DNA of 64,000 nucleotides, taken from NCBI GenBank assembly GCA_009787695.1, contig WQSW01000001.1, positions 1,604-65,603 of the forward strand, written 5' to 3'. The notes under the pieces were generated by a model. It made no database searches. It worked only from the letters and a program-made list of their open reading frames with translations, and was not told the origin of the DNA. Below are positions 34,449 through 43,286 of the stretch, one piece after another. The translations under genes and the position numbers were made by a program. Origin of the DNA: Treponema sp. Lineage in GTDB: Bacteria > Spirochaetota > Spirochaetia > Treponematales > Breznakiellaceae. Every line of letters begins with the position of its first letter. Positions within the stretch are counted from its first letter, which is position 1.

Positions 34449-35767
34449 AACTACTGCTCCACTGCTGCTGTGCGCCCTGTTCTGTATCTTGTATAAAAAG
34501 CTTGCGAGATGATAATATTGAACCTCATCTTTATTGGTATAACCCAAATATTCATCCATTTACTGAATATAAATCCCGTCTTGATTGTCTTTGTGAATTT
34601 GCATCAAAAGAAAATTTAGAAATAACAGTAAACGATGAATACGGTCTTCGCTCATTTTTAGAAAATGTTTATTCAAATGAAGTTTCCAGCCAAGAAAACC
34701 GCTGTATAAAATGTTATAAAATACGTCTTGAAAAGACAGCTTCTTTCGCTTCCCAGAATGGTTTTTCTGCTTTCTCTACTACTCTTTTAATCAGCCCGTA
34801 TCAGAATCATGATGCAATTAAAAGTATTGCAGAAGAAATTGCAGCAAAATACGAAATTGACTTTTTCTACAGGGATTTCCGCCCGCTCTTTCGTGAAGGG
34901 CAGAATGCCGCGCGTTCCAATAATTTTTATATGCAAAAATACTGCGGGTGTATTTTTTCTGAAGAAGAAAGATATTTAAAAAAAGAAAATAAAACAATTA
35001 AAAAGGAAAATAAAGAAACTGTAACAACAAATTTATTTTTTGATAGGCTTACTCTGCTTACAGGCAAGGAAGCTTTAAAAAAACTTAAAAACACTTACGT
35101 TCTTGTTTTCGGAGCGGGCGGGGTCGGGAGTTGGGCGGCAGAAGCTCTTGTCCGCTGCGGTATAGGGAAAATCGGGATTATTGATAATGACACAATCTGC
35201 GCAACAAATGTGAACCGCCAAATAGAAGCGACATCCCTCACTATAGGTTTACCTAAGGCATCTGTTTTAAAAAAACGCTTGCTTGAAATAAATCCTGATT
35301 GCGAAGTAATCTCTTGGGATAAACTTTTTTGCCTTGAAAACGCTGATACTTTCAATATTGAAAATGCAGATTTCGTAATTGATGCAATCGATACAGTCCA
35401 GCATAAACTTGATCTTATAGAAACCGTATATAAAGCTGGTGTTACACTTTTTTCTTCGATGGGTATGGCGCTTAAAACCGATCCTTCTTATATAAAAATA
35501 TCATCAATCTGGAAAACCGAATACTGCAATCTTGCAAAAGTTATACGTCAAGGGTTACGCAAACGCGGTTTCTCAGGTGATTTTACAGTTGTTTTTAATG
35601 ACGAAAAATCTCAAACTAAAATAATAGAAAATCAATTTGAAGAAAGTAATATGGATGATAATCCGGCAAGAAAAAAAATAAACGGAAGTATCGTTACAGT
35701 AACTGCAGCGGCAGGTTTTTTTTTAGCAAATCTTGTTATACAAAATATTTTACAGGATAAAAAATGA
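34445..35767 (+). CDS. Fused epoxyqueuosine reductase QueH and tRNA t6A dehydratase TcdA
   Basis: A 440-residue two-domain protein. Residues 1-180 are QueH: cysteines in MKLLLHCCCAPCSVSC, CIKCYKIRLE and QKYCGCIFSEEER bind the iron-sulfur cluster that reduces epoxyqueuosine to queuosine at tRNA position 34. After a Lys/Glu-rich linker (about 182-196), residues 198-440 are an E1-like TcdA/CsdL domain: FDRLTLLTGKEALKKL, nucleotide-binding FGAGGVGSWAAEAL, IDNDTICATNVNRQI and DAIDTVQHKLDLI; TcdA cyclises t6A37 to ct6A37. Both normally exist as separate proteins. The frame is continuous with no sign of sequencing error, and both neighbours overlap it by four bases (ATGA). Confidence 0.9.
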   Translation: MKLLLHCCCAPCSVSCIKSLRDDNIEPHLYWYNPNIHPFTEYKSRLDCLCEFASKENLEITVNDEYGLRSFLENVYSNEVSSQENRCIKCYKIRLEKTASFASQNGFSAFSTTLLISPYQNHDAIKSIAEEIAAKYEIDFFYRDFRPLFREGQNAARSNNFYMQKYCGCIFSEEERYLKKENKTIKKENKETVTTNLFFDRLTLLTGKEALKKLKNTYVLVFGAGGVGSWAAEALVRCGIGKIGIIDNDTICATNVNRQIEATSLTIGLPKASVLKKRLLEINPDCEVISWDKLFCLENADTFNIENADFVIDAIDTVQHKLDLIETVYKAGVTLFSSMGMALKTDPSYIKISSIWKTEYCNLAKVIRQGLRKRGFSGDFTVVFNDEKSQTKIIENQFEESNMDDNPARKKINGSIVTVTAAAGFFLANLVIQNILQDKK

Positions 35768-36525
35768 GCAGATTTTTTAAAAAGACAAATGCAAGTGAAA
35801 TTGTAAAAAAACTTACAGTAAAATCTGTTATGGAAAGGTCTTTAATTAAAGAAGGTGATAAAGTTTTAATCGCTGTCTCCGGCGGAAAGGATTCGAGTGT
35901 TTTATCATGGGCGTTATCTGCAATTAAACCTGCATTAAAGTTTGAATATACGCTGTCCGCTCTTCACATAAGCACTGATTTTTGCGCATGCTGCAAAAAG
36001 TCAGCTCTTTGCAAAAGATTGGAAGAATGGTCTATACCTTTTACCGATTTATTCGTCCCTGTTATCGGCAGGTTAAAAGAAGGCGAAAAAATGAATTGTT
36101 ATTGGTGTTCAACACAAAGACGAACAGAACTTTTAAAATATGCCGTAGAAAACGGTTTTAATAAAATCGCTTTAGGGCATCATCTTGATGATATTATCGA
36201 AACTTTTTTTATGAATCTCTGCTCGAAAGGGACTTTACTTGCAATGCCTATTCTTCTTGAATACAGAAAATACCCTGTCACTCTTATACGCCCTCTTGCC
36301 CTGCTTGAAGAAAAACAAATTATAGCTTGCGCTGCGGAACAAAACATTTTAAAAAACACCTGCACCTGCCCTTACGGGCAGAATTCAAAGAGACGCGATA
36401 TGCGAAACCGAATTGCAGGATTTATAAAAGATACTTCCGGCAGTACCGATTCAGGAGATATAAAACGGAGAATTCTTAAAGCTTTAAGCGAAGGAGAGAT
36501 TGATTATTTATCTGATGTTCCCTAA
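35764..36525 (+). CDS. TtcA-like tRNA thiolation enzyme
   Basis: A 253-residue PP-loop ATPase. The loop is AVSGGKDSSVL; the family's cysteine pair is CYWCSTQRRTELL, followed by GHHLDDIIETFFMNL and a second pair NTCTCPYG. This matches the TtcA group, which makes 2-thiocytidine at tRNA position 32. An extra cluster, FCACCKKSALC, in the middle is unusual. A distant TilS-type alternative is less likely because the TilS C-terminal domain is missing. It is translationally coupled to the QueH-TcdA fusion, completing a set of enzymes for anticodon-loop positions 32, 34 and 37. Confidence 0.85.
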   Translation: MSRFFKKTNASEIVKKLTVKSVMERSLIKEGDKVLIAVSGGKDSSVLSWALSAIKPALKFEYTLSALHISTDFCACCKKSALCKRLEEWSIPFTDLFVPVIGRLKEGEKMNCYWCSTQRRTELLKYAVENGFNKIALGHHLDDIIETFFMNLCSKGTLLAMPILLEYRKYPVTLIRPLALLEEKQIIACAAEQNILKNTCTCPYGQNSKRRDMRNRIAGFIKDTSGSTDSGDIKRRILKALSEGEIDYLSDVP

Positions 36526-36529
36526 ATCT

Positions 36530-37723
36530 TTAATTTTTTTCCGCTAATAATTCTAAAATTACAGCCATCCCCTGATCTATTTCACTGTCAGTTAAAATGT
36601 AGGGAGGAAGTAGCCTTAAAGTATTAGCTCCTGCGGTAAGCATAAGAAGACCAAAAGATTCTTTGTCAGCCCTTGCTATTGCTTTTTCAAGTACAGCCCA
36701 TGCATCTCCTTCGATGTCAAAACCGATCATTAAACCTTTGCTCCTTACTTCTTTTACTTTCGGATGATTTTTTAAAACCGATGTTATCTTCCCGCCTTTC
36801 CTTTTTATTTCTGCTAAAAAAGAAGGAGTGTTTACGGTTTCTAAAACCACTAAACCGCAAGCTGCCGCTATCGGGTTTGCGCCGAAGGTGCTGCCGTGAT
36901 CCCCTACTGTAAAAACATCACAAGTTTTTTCTCCTGCAAGAACCGCTCCTGCAGGAATTCCTGCGGCGATTCCTTTTGCTAGCGTTACAATATCGGCTTT
37001 TAAAGGATTGCCTTTGGCGTCTTTGTATTGCTCAAGCGCAAGAAAAGTGCCTGTCCTTCCAAGCCCGCATTGGATCTCGTCAAACATTAAAAGGATATCC
37101 CTTTCTTTGCAAAATTCTGCTGCCGCTGCAATAAATTCCTCACTTTGAGGAACTATCCCGCTCTCCCCTTGTACAGCCTCAATTAATAAGCCTGCAACTT
37201 TTTTACCGTCAAGTGCTTTATCAAGAGCGTCTATATCACCGCCTTTGATGTGAATAAAACCATCGGTAAAAGGACCGAAATCTTTGTGAAATTTTTCCTG
37301 TCCTGTTGCAGAGAGCGTAGTTATTGTTCTTCCGTGAAAACTTCCCTTTAGCGTAACAATGGTGTGCCTACCCTGCCCGTATTTTAAAAGCGAATATTTT
37401 CTTGCAATTTTACACGCGCCTTCATTTGCTTCCGCTCCTGAATTACAAAGAAATACTTTTTTCATTGTGCATGCCTGTACAAGTTTTTGTGCATATAAAG
37501 ATACTGTATCGCTTAAAAAATAATTGCTTAAATGAAAATATTTTGCCGCTTGTTCGCAGGCTGCCTTTACTAAAGGCGGATAATTGTGACCGAGTATGTT
37601 TACTGCAATACCTGAGCCAAAATCCAAATATTTTTTTCCGTCTATATCAAACAGCCATGAACCTTCGCCCTTAACAAAGGTAACAGGCAGCCTGTGATAT
37701 GTGTTCATAAATACGTTATTCAT
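36530..37723 (-). CDS. argD: Acetylornithine aminotransferase
   Basis: A PLP-dependent class III aminotransferase of 397 residues in arginine biosynthesis. It shows FDIDGKKYLDFGSGIAVNILGH at the N-terminus, the PLP-binding FLCNSGAEANEGACKIAR, MFDEIQCGLGRTGTF, and the Schiff-base lysine in TLAKGIAAGIPAGAV. No other arg gene is nearby, and it could also act on succinylornithine or another omega-amino acid. Good ribosome-binding site AAGGAG. It converges with the TtcA-like gene with 4 bases between the stops. Confidence 0.92.
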   Translation of the reverse strand: MNNVFMNTYHRLPVTFVKGEGSWLFDIDGKKYLDFGSGIAVNILGHNYPPLVKAACEQAAKYFHLSNYFLSDTVSLYAQKLVQACTMKKVFLCNSGAEANEGACKIARKYSLLKYGQGRHTIVTLKGSFHGRTITTLSATGQEKFHKDFGPFTDGFIHIKGGDIDALDKALDGKKVAGLLIEAVQGESGIVPQSEEFIAAAAEFCKERDILLMFDEIQCGLGRTGTFLALEQYKDAKGNPLKADIVTLAKGIAAGIPAGAVLAGEKTCDVFTVGDHGSTFGANPIAAACGLVVLETVNTPSFLAEIKRKGGKITSVLKNHPKVKEVRSKGLMIGFDIEGDAWAVLEKAIARADKESFGLLMLTAGANTLRLLPPYILTDSEIDQGMAVILELLAEKN

Positions 37724-37850
37724 AATAATCTCCTTAAGATTAATTTCTTTAAAATAAATTTATTTTTTTTACCGCTAAGGTGCATAAATAAAAAAAAGAA
37801 ATGATTGATCATCAATTTTAATTTTTGTGCGTCTGCAGTAAAAATACTTC

Positions 37851-38711
37851 TTAATTTTCTAATCGTTTGTTTATTTCTGTAACTTCGTAATCGTTACCCA
37901 TCGCTGAAAATATTTCTCTTGCTCTAATATAAAAGGCTAACGCTTCTTTTTGTTTTCCTGTTTTTTTATGGATATCGCCCATTGCGCGGTAAGTTGCAGC
38001 TAAACCCCATGAATTTTCTATGCGGCGGTCTATCGCTAATGACGCTTTTAACGCATCAAGCGCGCTTGGATTATTTCCTGCAAGAGAGCGTACAGATGCA
38101 ATCATATACCAGTCATAAGATGTATTTTCCATGTTCTTTTCTTTTTCATGTATATCAAGACTGTTCTTGAAAGCTTTTTCTGCTTCAGGATAATTTCCCA
38201 AAGCGCGATTCGCAAGCCCTCTTACCTGCCAGGAAAAAGCTATATAAAGCTTGTTAGTTTTTATATTAGAGCTTTCACGTGTAACATCGCTTAAAACTGT
38301 TTGCGCTTGAGTTCTTCCTGTTAAAAGATTCCCTCTGGATAAAAATATCCTGCTAACAGATAAAAGCTCTGAGTCTCCGTAACTTTCAGCTTCTGTGATT
38401 GCACGATTCCATTCTGCAAACGCATCATCAGTCCTTCCCATTGAATAGAGAACATTCCCTCTGGAAAGACAAGACCTTATAATTAATGAAATATCATCTG
38501 CTAATATTGCATTTTTTTTTGCATCGGTTAATTGAGAAAGGGCATTTTCAAATCTGCCCTGCCCTGCATCTATGTTTGCCGTTTTTAACCAGAACTCAGC
38601 CTGAGAGCGCAGAACATCAATATCCTGCGGGTTTTTCGGCGCGGAAGAACATGAAATATTGATTAATAAACATGCTATGAGAAAAAATATTGTGATTTTC
38701 GTCTTAATCAA
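37851..38711 (-). CDS. TPR lipoprotein of the Mla-type operon
   Basis: A 286-residue lipoprotein. It starts at TTG (38711), supported by AGGAGG six bases upstream, and the leader ends in the lipobox NISC. TPR hairpins occupy residues 40-270, the best being NYPEAEKAFKNSLDIHEKEK and MGDIHKKTGKQKEALAFYIR. It is 12 bases downstream of mlaD in the same operon, so it may be a periplasmic or outer-membrane partner of the lipid transporter, filling a role like MlaA or MlaC. That role is inferred from position alone. Confidence 0.8.
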   Translation of the reverse strand: MIKTKITIFFLIACLLINISCSSAPKNPQDIDVLRSQAEFWLKTANIDAGQGRFENALSQLTDAKKNAILADDISLIIRSCLSRGNVLYSMGRTDDAFAEWNRAITEAESYGDSELLSVSRIFLSRGNLLTGRTQAQTVLSDVTRESSNIKTNKLYIAFSWQVRGLANRALGNYPEAEKAFKNSLDIHEKEKNMENTSYDWYMIASVRSLAGNNPSALDALKASLAIDRRIENSWGLAATYRAMGDIHKKTGKQKEALAFYIRAREIFSAMGNDYEVTEINKRLEN

Positions 38712-38723
38712 TTTCTGCCCTCC

Positions 38724-39701
38724 TTAATTAATAAACTTTTCATTTCTTGGACTTGCACCGCCAGGCCCTGTCTCTACACGCTCAGGGATACCGCCTTTGA
38801 GCAAGGGATTGTTTGCTACAGAGGTCAATATTTCATGCACTTTACTTATCATAACATTAATTTGCCCGATTAGAACACCTATCTGCGGAAGCTGTGCCGG
38901 AACAAATTCAACTGTTTTATTTAAACTTTCGATTATCTGTGAAAGCGAGACAAGAGAATCTTCTAAGCTTGAATATAAGGCTCCGTCCCCGTCCAGTATT
39001 TTACTTACAGTGCTTGTAGGATCAGCAATTTGCGCTGATACACTTTCAACATTTGCAAGCAGAGGCGCCATCATGGAAGAAAGAGAACCTGTCAGTTTAA
39101 GAACATCAGCTATTACATTATTTATATTATCAAGAATTAGCCCTAGCGGGGGCTTACCATCTTCTCCTGAAGCTGCTAAAGATTTATTTATAGTATCCAG
39201 AAATGTATTAACTTGATTTACAATCGCATTGATGCTGTCTCCTGAAGTGTCAGGGCGGCTTACAAGACCTTGGGCTCTAAGCAATCTTGCTTCAGCAGAA
39301 TTAATTTCGGGGATAATCATCCCTTCGGGTATCAATTCATTTCCAAGACCCGGATGAAAAATAAAAGCGTTGCCAAGACCTATAGGGCTTACCTGAACCT
39401 CGACAAGAGAGCCTTCCTTAACTCTTTGGGCATATTCTTCAAAAATAACAAAAATTACTTCTACCCTGTCATCTGCTGCAAGTTCAATCTTTTTAACATT
39501 GCCTATGGTAAACCCTTTAAATTGAATCGCCATATTCTGGCTTAAGCCTTGAGCGGAGGTAAAATAGGTTTTATACTGATAATCCTTTGTAAACCATCTT
39601 TGTGTCCTTCCAAGCATAAAAACGGCAAAAATAATAATTACAAGCGCCATAATGACAAGAAGACCGACAATTTGATCTGAGTAACGAATTGAAAATTTCA
39701 T
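38724..39701 (-). CDS. mlaD: MCE-domain protein, MlaD type
   Basis: A 325-residue lipid-binding protein anchored in the inner membrane by an N-terminal helix (VGLLVIMALVIIIFAVFML). One MCE domain follows (residues about 40-115, YKTYFTSAQGLSQNMAIQFKGFTIG), then a long helical tail of about 180 residues that may form the hydrophobic tunnel. It should take phospholipid across the periplasm with MlaE and MlaF. Its start overlaps the stop of mlaF by four bases. The tail is longer than in E. coli MlaD (183 residues in total). Confidence 0.9.
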   Translation of the reverse strand: MKFSIRYSDQIVGLLVIMALVIIIFAVFMLGRTQRWFTKDYQYKTYFTSAQGLSQNMAIQFKGFTIGNVKKIELAADDRVEVIFVIFEEYAQRVKEGSLVEVQVSPIGLGNAFIFHPGLGNELIPEGMIIPEINSAEARLLRAQGLVSRPDTSGDSINAIVNQVNTFLDTINKSLAASGEDGKPPLGLILDNINNVIADVLKLTGSLSSMMAPLLANVESVSAQIADPTSTVSKILDGDGALYSSLEDSLVSLSQIIESLNKTVEFVPAQLPQIGVLIGQINVMISKVHEILTSVANNPLLKGGIPERVETGPGGASPRNEKFIN

Positions 39702-40432
39702 AATGCAATCCTCATTTTAATATAATTACTTAATTCAGGATCATTCATAACATCTTCTTTTGTCGCTTGAAACACCACTTTACCCTCAACAAGAATTACT
39801 ACATAATCGGCTATATCCTTTATTATACGCATATCATGACAAACGAAAAGTACCGTAGCACCCTCTTTTTTCTTTTGTTTGACAAGACCGATAAGCCTGT
39901 CTGCGGCAGTTTCATCAAGCGATTCTGTCCATTCATCAAGATATAAAAGAGACGGGTTGCATAATAGCGCACGTGCAAAACCGATTAATTTCTGCTCCCC
40001 CATTGAAAGCCTTGAAGGTCTAATATCAAGTTCTTTTTTATATCCTACTATCCCTGTCACTTCTTTAATCCTTTCTGCCCTTTGTTTTTTATTCATTTGC
40101 GGATAATGTATCCTTAAAGGCAGCTCTAGTATCTGATATAAGTTTTGATTCGCCCAAAGGGCTGAATCCTGAAAAACAAACGCGCTATCTCTCCGGTATT
40201 CCAAATTTTCCGATCTGTTCATATGAGCGATATTTTTTTCTTTGTAATAAACCTCTCCTTGATTAGGGACTAAAAGCCCTGCAGAAAGTTTTAACACCGT
40301 ACTTTTACCGCAGCCTGAAGGACCTACAATAGCTGTGATTTTTTCCGAATTAAATTTGACAGTTATATCCTGAACAATTTTGCCTTCCTGAGCAGAGAAA
40401 GAAACATTATTTAATTCGATAATATTTTCCAT
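39698..40432 (-). CDS. mlaF: ABC transporter ATP-binding protein, MlaF type
   Basis: A 244-residue cytoplasmic ATPase. Walker A is GPSGCGKSTVLKL, the signature LSMGEQKLIGFARAL (ABC signature variant LSMGE) and Walker B LLYLDEWTESLD, where Trp replaces the usual Pro after the catalytic Glu. It powers the MlaE permease. Gene order mlaE-mlaF-mlaD-lipoprotein on the minus strand, gap of 12 bases to mlaE. Confidence 0.92.
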   Translation of the reverse strand: MENIIELNNVSFSAQEGKIVQDITVKFNSEKITAIVGPSGCGKSTVLKLSAGLLVPNQGEVYYKEKNIAHMNRSENLEYRRDSAFVFQDSALWANQNLYQILELPLRIHYPQMNKKQRAERIKEVTGIVGYKKELDIRPSRLSMGEQKLIGFARALLCNPSLLYLDEWTESLDETAADRLIGLVKQKKKEGATVLFVCHDMRIIKDIADYVVILVEGKVVFQATKEDVMNDPELSNYIKMRIAL

Positions 40433-40444
40433 TATCTAACCTAT

Positions 40445-41212
40445 TTAAAAAACAACATAATATAAAGCGGATAAAAGTACATTAACCACTATACAAAGGG
40501 CAAAAGCGCCGCTGACCGCGCGTAAACCGGCAACAGGAACTTCTGTAGTTGCGCGTTCAACAGAAAAACCTTGAATAACTGCAACTATCGAAATAATCGC
40601 TCCGAAGAAAATACTTTTAATTAATGACAATAAAATATCTTCTATATGCAATTGCTGTAAAAGACTTCCGAAATATAAACTTAAAGGAGTTGAACTGAAA
40701 AACTGCCCGACCAAATAAGAGCCAACCAAACCGAAAATTGAAAAATAAATATTTAAAAGCATTAATGATATAGTCACACCTAAAAAACGGGGGACGGCTA
40801 AATGTTCGATAGGATCAACCCCGACAGAAATATAGGCTTCAACTTCATGGGAAATAACCATACCGGCAATTTCAGTCGCTATAGCGGTTGCAGAACGCGC
40901 GATAACAATGAAGGCAGTCAGTAAAGGACCTAACTCCCTCATAATCAATATGATAAGAAGCGTATAAATAAGTGATTGCTGATTTAGCATGGTAAGCATG
41001 GGACCGCCTATAACAAAAACTGCCGCCCCTATGGCAACCGCCAAAAGAGTGGAAATACCCATAGCATGAACAAAAGTAAAAAGAATCTGCATAATCAGTA
41101 TTTTAAAAGAAGCCTGAGAATTACGAATAAAACGGCCTACACCGAACAGAGTTCTGGCAAAAAAACCAAGATGGTAGAATACATTTTTTAAGGGGTCAAA
41201 AAGGCTCGCCAT
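40445..41212 (-). CDS. mlaE: ABC transporter permease, MlaE type
   Basis: A 255-residue integral membrane protein with five or six hydrophobic segments, the permease of a phospholipid-trafficking transporter. Family motifs: MRELGPLLTAFIVIARSATAIATEI and EAYISVGVDPIEHLAVPR. It is the first gene of the operon. Upstream are AT-rich -10 candidates (TATAAT eight bases before the ATG) without a ribosome-binding site. The divergent tRNA gene begins about 150 bases away. Confidence 0.92.
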   Translation of the reverse strand: MASLFDPLKNVFYHLGFFARTLFGVGRFIRNSQASFKILIMQILFTFVHAMGISTLLAVAIGAAVFVIGGPMLTMLNQQSLIYTLLIILIMRELGPLLTAFIVIARSATAIATEIAGMVISHEVEAYISVGVDPIEHLAVPRFLGVTISLMLLNIYFSIFGLVGSYLVGQFFSSTPLSLYFGSLLQQLHIEDILLSLIKSIFFGAIISIVAVIQGFSVERATTEVPVAGLRAVSGAFALCIVVNVLLSALYYVVF

Positions 41213-41357
41213 ATTTTATAATTATAAACAATTTGAATAAATATTAAAAGAGTGTCCTAAACAGAGTTTACGTATTTAATGGGCATTGAACCCCCTATTT
41301 TAACACCCTATTGACATTTTTTAGCAATTATATAAGTGTATATGAGAATGTTAAGGG

Positions 41358-41431
41358 GGGCCTTTAGCTCAGTCGGTTAGAGCTGCAGACTCATAATCTG
41401 TAGGTCCGAGGTTCAAGTCCTCGAAGGCCCA
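41358..41431 (+). tRNA. tRNA with anticodon CAT (elongator Met or Ile2)
   Basis: Complete cloverleaf without an encoded CCA. Acceptor GGGCCTT (41358-41364) pairs with AAGGCCC (41424-41430); D stem GCTC/GAGC; anticodon stem GCAGA/TCTGT around loop CTCATAA with anticodon CAT at 41392-41394; T stem CGAGG/CCTCG with loop TTCAAGT; discriminator A at 41431. CAT can be elongator Met or the lysidine-modified Ile2; the CC at acceptor positions 4-5 slightly favours Ile2, but I cannot decide. It is not an initiator, because the acceptor has a normal G1-C72 pair. A TTGACA lies at 41311-41316, but I see no convincing -10 at the normal distance. Confidence 0.96.
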
Positions 41432-42520
41432 ATGCAGGAAAAATTATTCTTTAATGAATTAACAAATAAAGATCTGCCTACTGATGCAATTTTAAACATC
41501 TCAAACGGCGGAAAAATCCTTATAATCAGCGATCTTCACATGGGAACAGGCTCAAATGACGATCTTGCTTACAACGGTGAAATGCTTACATGCATCTTAG
41601 AAGAATATTATTTTAAAAACGGCTGGTATTTAGTTTTAAACGGCGATATCGAAGAACTCCAGAAATTTTCACTTGATGATATTAGAAAAAAATGGGCAGG
41701 GCTTTACAGGGTTTTTAGTTTATTCGCCGCAGAAAACAAGCTTTACAAAATTTACGGAAACCATGATGATAAACTCCTTTTAAAACAGGATGCCGCACAA
41801 ACGAAGTTTACATATCCTTATAGCATTCACGCTTTTATAAAAATAGAAACAGGAATAATAAACGCTTATGTTTATCATGGTCATCAATTATCTGATATAT
41901 ATTCAAGATTTAATAATTTTTTCGGAATAATGATACGATATATTTTAAAACCGATAGGCATAAAAAATCTTTCTGATTCAAGAAGCCCTAACAAAAGATT
42001 TAAAATAGAAAAAAAAGCCTATGCTTTTTCACTTAAGAACCATTGCCTTTCGATCATAGGGCATACGCACCGCCCCCTCTTTGAATCGTTAGGACGCTTT
42101 GATTACATCAAATTTGAAATTGAAAAATTATGCCGCGAATACCCCGCCTCGTTAGGTGAAGATCGCATCCGTATCGAAAACGAAGTAATAGCCCTTCGCA
42201 AAGAATTAAGCAAACTAAAACGCAAAGAGCGCCGAGACGTCCTTCGCCAGAGCCTTTACGGAGACGAACTTCCCGTCCCATGCCTTTTTAATTCAGGCTG
42301 CGCACTTGGAAAAAAAGGTTTAAACGCGATAGAAATTACCAATGAAGATATCTCCCTAATTTATTGGTTCACCGATGAAAAAAGCAAAAAATTTATTACA
42401 AGGGGCGGATATGATATTGAGAAACTTGACGGGAGACCTTATAACAAAGCGGTATTAAATCAAAATAGACTAGATTATATTTTTGCCCGTATTAAACTTT
42501 TGGGGAATGGGTGCGTTTAA
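41432..42520 (+). CDS. Calcineurin-like metallophosphoesterase
   Basis: A 362-residue phosphoesterase. Metal motifs are in order: ISDLHMG (residues 33-39), NGDIEE (70-75), GNHDD (109-113), YHGHQL and IGHTHRP, typical of the two-metal calcineurin-like fold. The substrate is unknown; a lipid-linked or UDP-sugar ester as for LpxH is one possibility. The ATG is the very next base after the tRNA discriminator base, so RNase Z cleavage would leave an mRNA beginning exactly at AUG. There is no ribosome-binding site and no better in-frame start. It converges with the small gene at 42517, and the two stops share TTAA. Confidence 0.88.
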   Translation: MQEKLFFNELTNKDLPTDAILNISNGGKILIISDLHMGTGSNDDLAYNGEMLTCILEEYYFKNGWYLVLNGDIEELQKFSLDDIRKKWAGLYRVFSLFAAENKLYKIYGNHDDKLLLKQDAAQTKFTYPYSIHAFIKIETGIINAYVYHGHQLSDIYSRFNNFFGIMIRYILKPIGIKNLSDSRSPNKRFKIEKKAYAFSLKNHCLSIIGHTHRPLFESLGRFDYIKFEIEKLCREYPASLGEDRIRIENEVIALRKELSKLKRKERRDVLRQSLYGDELPVPCLFNSGCALGKKGLNAIEITNEDISLIYWFTDEKSKKFITRGGYDIEKLDGRPYNKAVLNQNRLDYIFARIKLLGNGCV

Positions 42521-42795
42521 TCATCATCAAATGCAGTTTCTAGAAATTTTTCCAATAATTCTTTTATTAATTCTTTTCTGTCTTCATCGCCATCATAGGG
42601 CCATATAGAAATATTACTGTTTTCTTCATCATCAATATCTTCATATTGAACATACCATAAAGAATAATCTGCTTTATTTTTTTCTAAAGTATTTAAAAGG
42701 AAAATATCTCTTACAGGATTTTTAGAAGGTTTTCCTGCTAATATGGCTAATTCTTGCCCTTTAATAGTGATTATTTTATTTTTTAAGTTTATCAA
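42517..42795 (-). CDS. Hypothetical small acidic protein
   Basis: A 92-residue soluble protein starting at TTG (42795) with AAGGAAAG upstream. N-terminal MINLKNKIITIKGQELAILA is basic; the middle has aromatic SLWYVQYEDIDDEE, and the C-terminus ends in a helical EKFLETAFDDD. Family not recognised. Its stop overlaps the stop of the phosphoesterase. It lies at the edge of the decayed accessory island. Confidence 0.5.
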   Translation of the reverse strand: MINLKNKIITIKGQELAILAGKPSKNPVRDIFLLNTLEKNKADYSLWYVQYEDIDDEENSNISIWPYDGDEDRKELIKELLEKFLETAFDDD

Positions 42796-42843
42796 TCTTT
42801 CTTTCCTTTGTTAGTAATGTTCTATTTTATAATAGAAAAAAAA

Positions 42844-43131
42844 TCACAAAGCATCAATACTTCTATAAGACCTTGTATAAATTCCAGCTTGTTTACCGTT
42901 ATTATTATAAGCTTTTATAAAATTAGAACCTTCATTATCAAATGAATTAAATATTACATCTGATCCAATTTCAATACTAGTAAGTACAGTGTAATTAAAT
43001 GCATCCTCCCCAATGGATTTAACGCTGGCAGGAATAATTACATTTGTTAGTAGATTTTTGGAAAACGCGTTATACCCAATAGATAACTGCTCTGCAGTTT
43101 TCTTTATCGAAAAAAATGTCGGTTATCTAGA
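42844..43131 (-). pseudogene. Remnant of a BspA-like leucine-rich-repeat surface protein
   Basis: The minus strand reads through without a stop from about 43131 to a TGA at 42844-42846. The translation includes SIGYNAF, VIIPASVKSIGEDAFNYT, LTSIEIGSDV and the terminal KAYNNNGKQAGIYTR, the typical last LRR_5 repeats and C-terminus of BspA-like Treponema proteins. An in-frame TAA lies just upstream and no start or signal peptide is present, so only the 3' end survives. Typical intact relatives have several hundred residues. This stretch and the hairpins after it explain the otherwise gene-free 42796-43286. Confidence 0.8.
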
Positions 43132-43163
43132 ACCTTATATGCCATTACAATAAAAATCTAGGT

Positions 43164-43218
43164 TAGTATGGCACTTAACATACTAGGTAATTAAAACCGA
43201 ACCGCCCGAATGGGCGGT
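43164..43218. repeat. Two adjacent inverted repeats in the gene-free stretch
   Basis: TAGTATG (43164-43170) pairs with CATACTA (43179-43185), and CCGCCC pairs with GGGCGG around a GAAT loop at about 43202-43217. Neither is followed by a T-run on the plus strand; they could be remnants of a terminator or of a mobile-element end. Confidence 0.4.
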
Positions 43219-43286
43219 ATTGCAGTTATTGTTTGATAAATTTTATTGTACTGTATACAATTTTCTTGAAATAATCATATATAGTA

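Noticed and set aside
34445-35767. QueH-TcdA joined by a frameshift or sequencing error
   Set aside because: The frame runs through a normal low-complexity linker with no disrupted codon pattern, and both overlaps with neighbours are intact.
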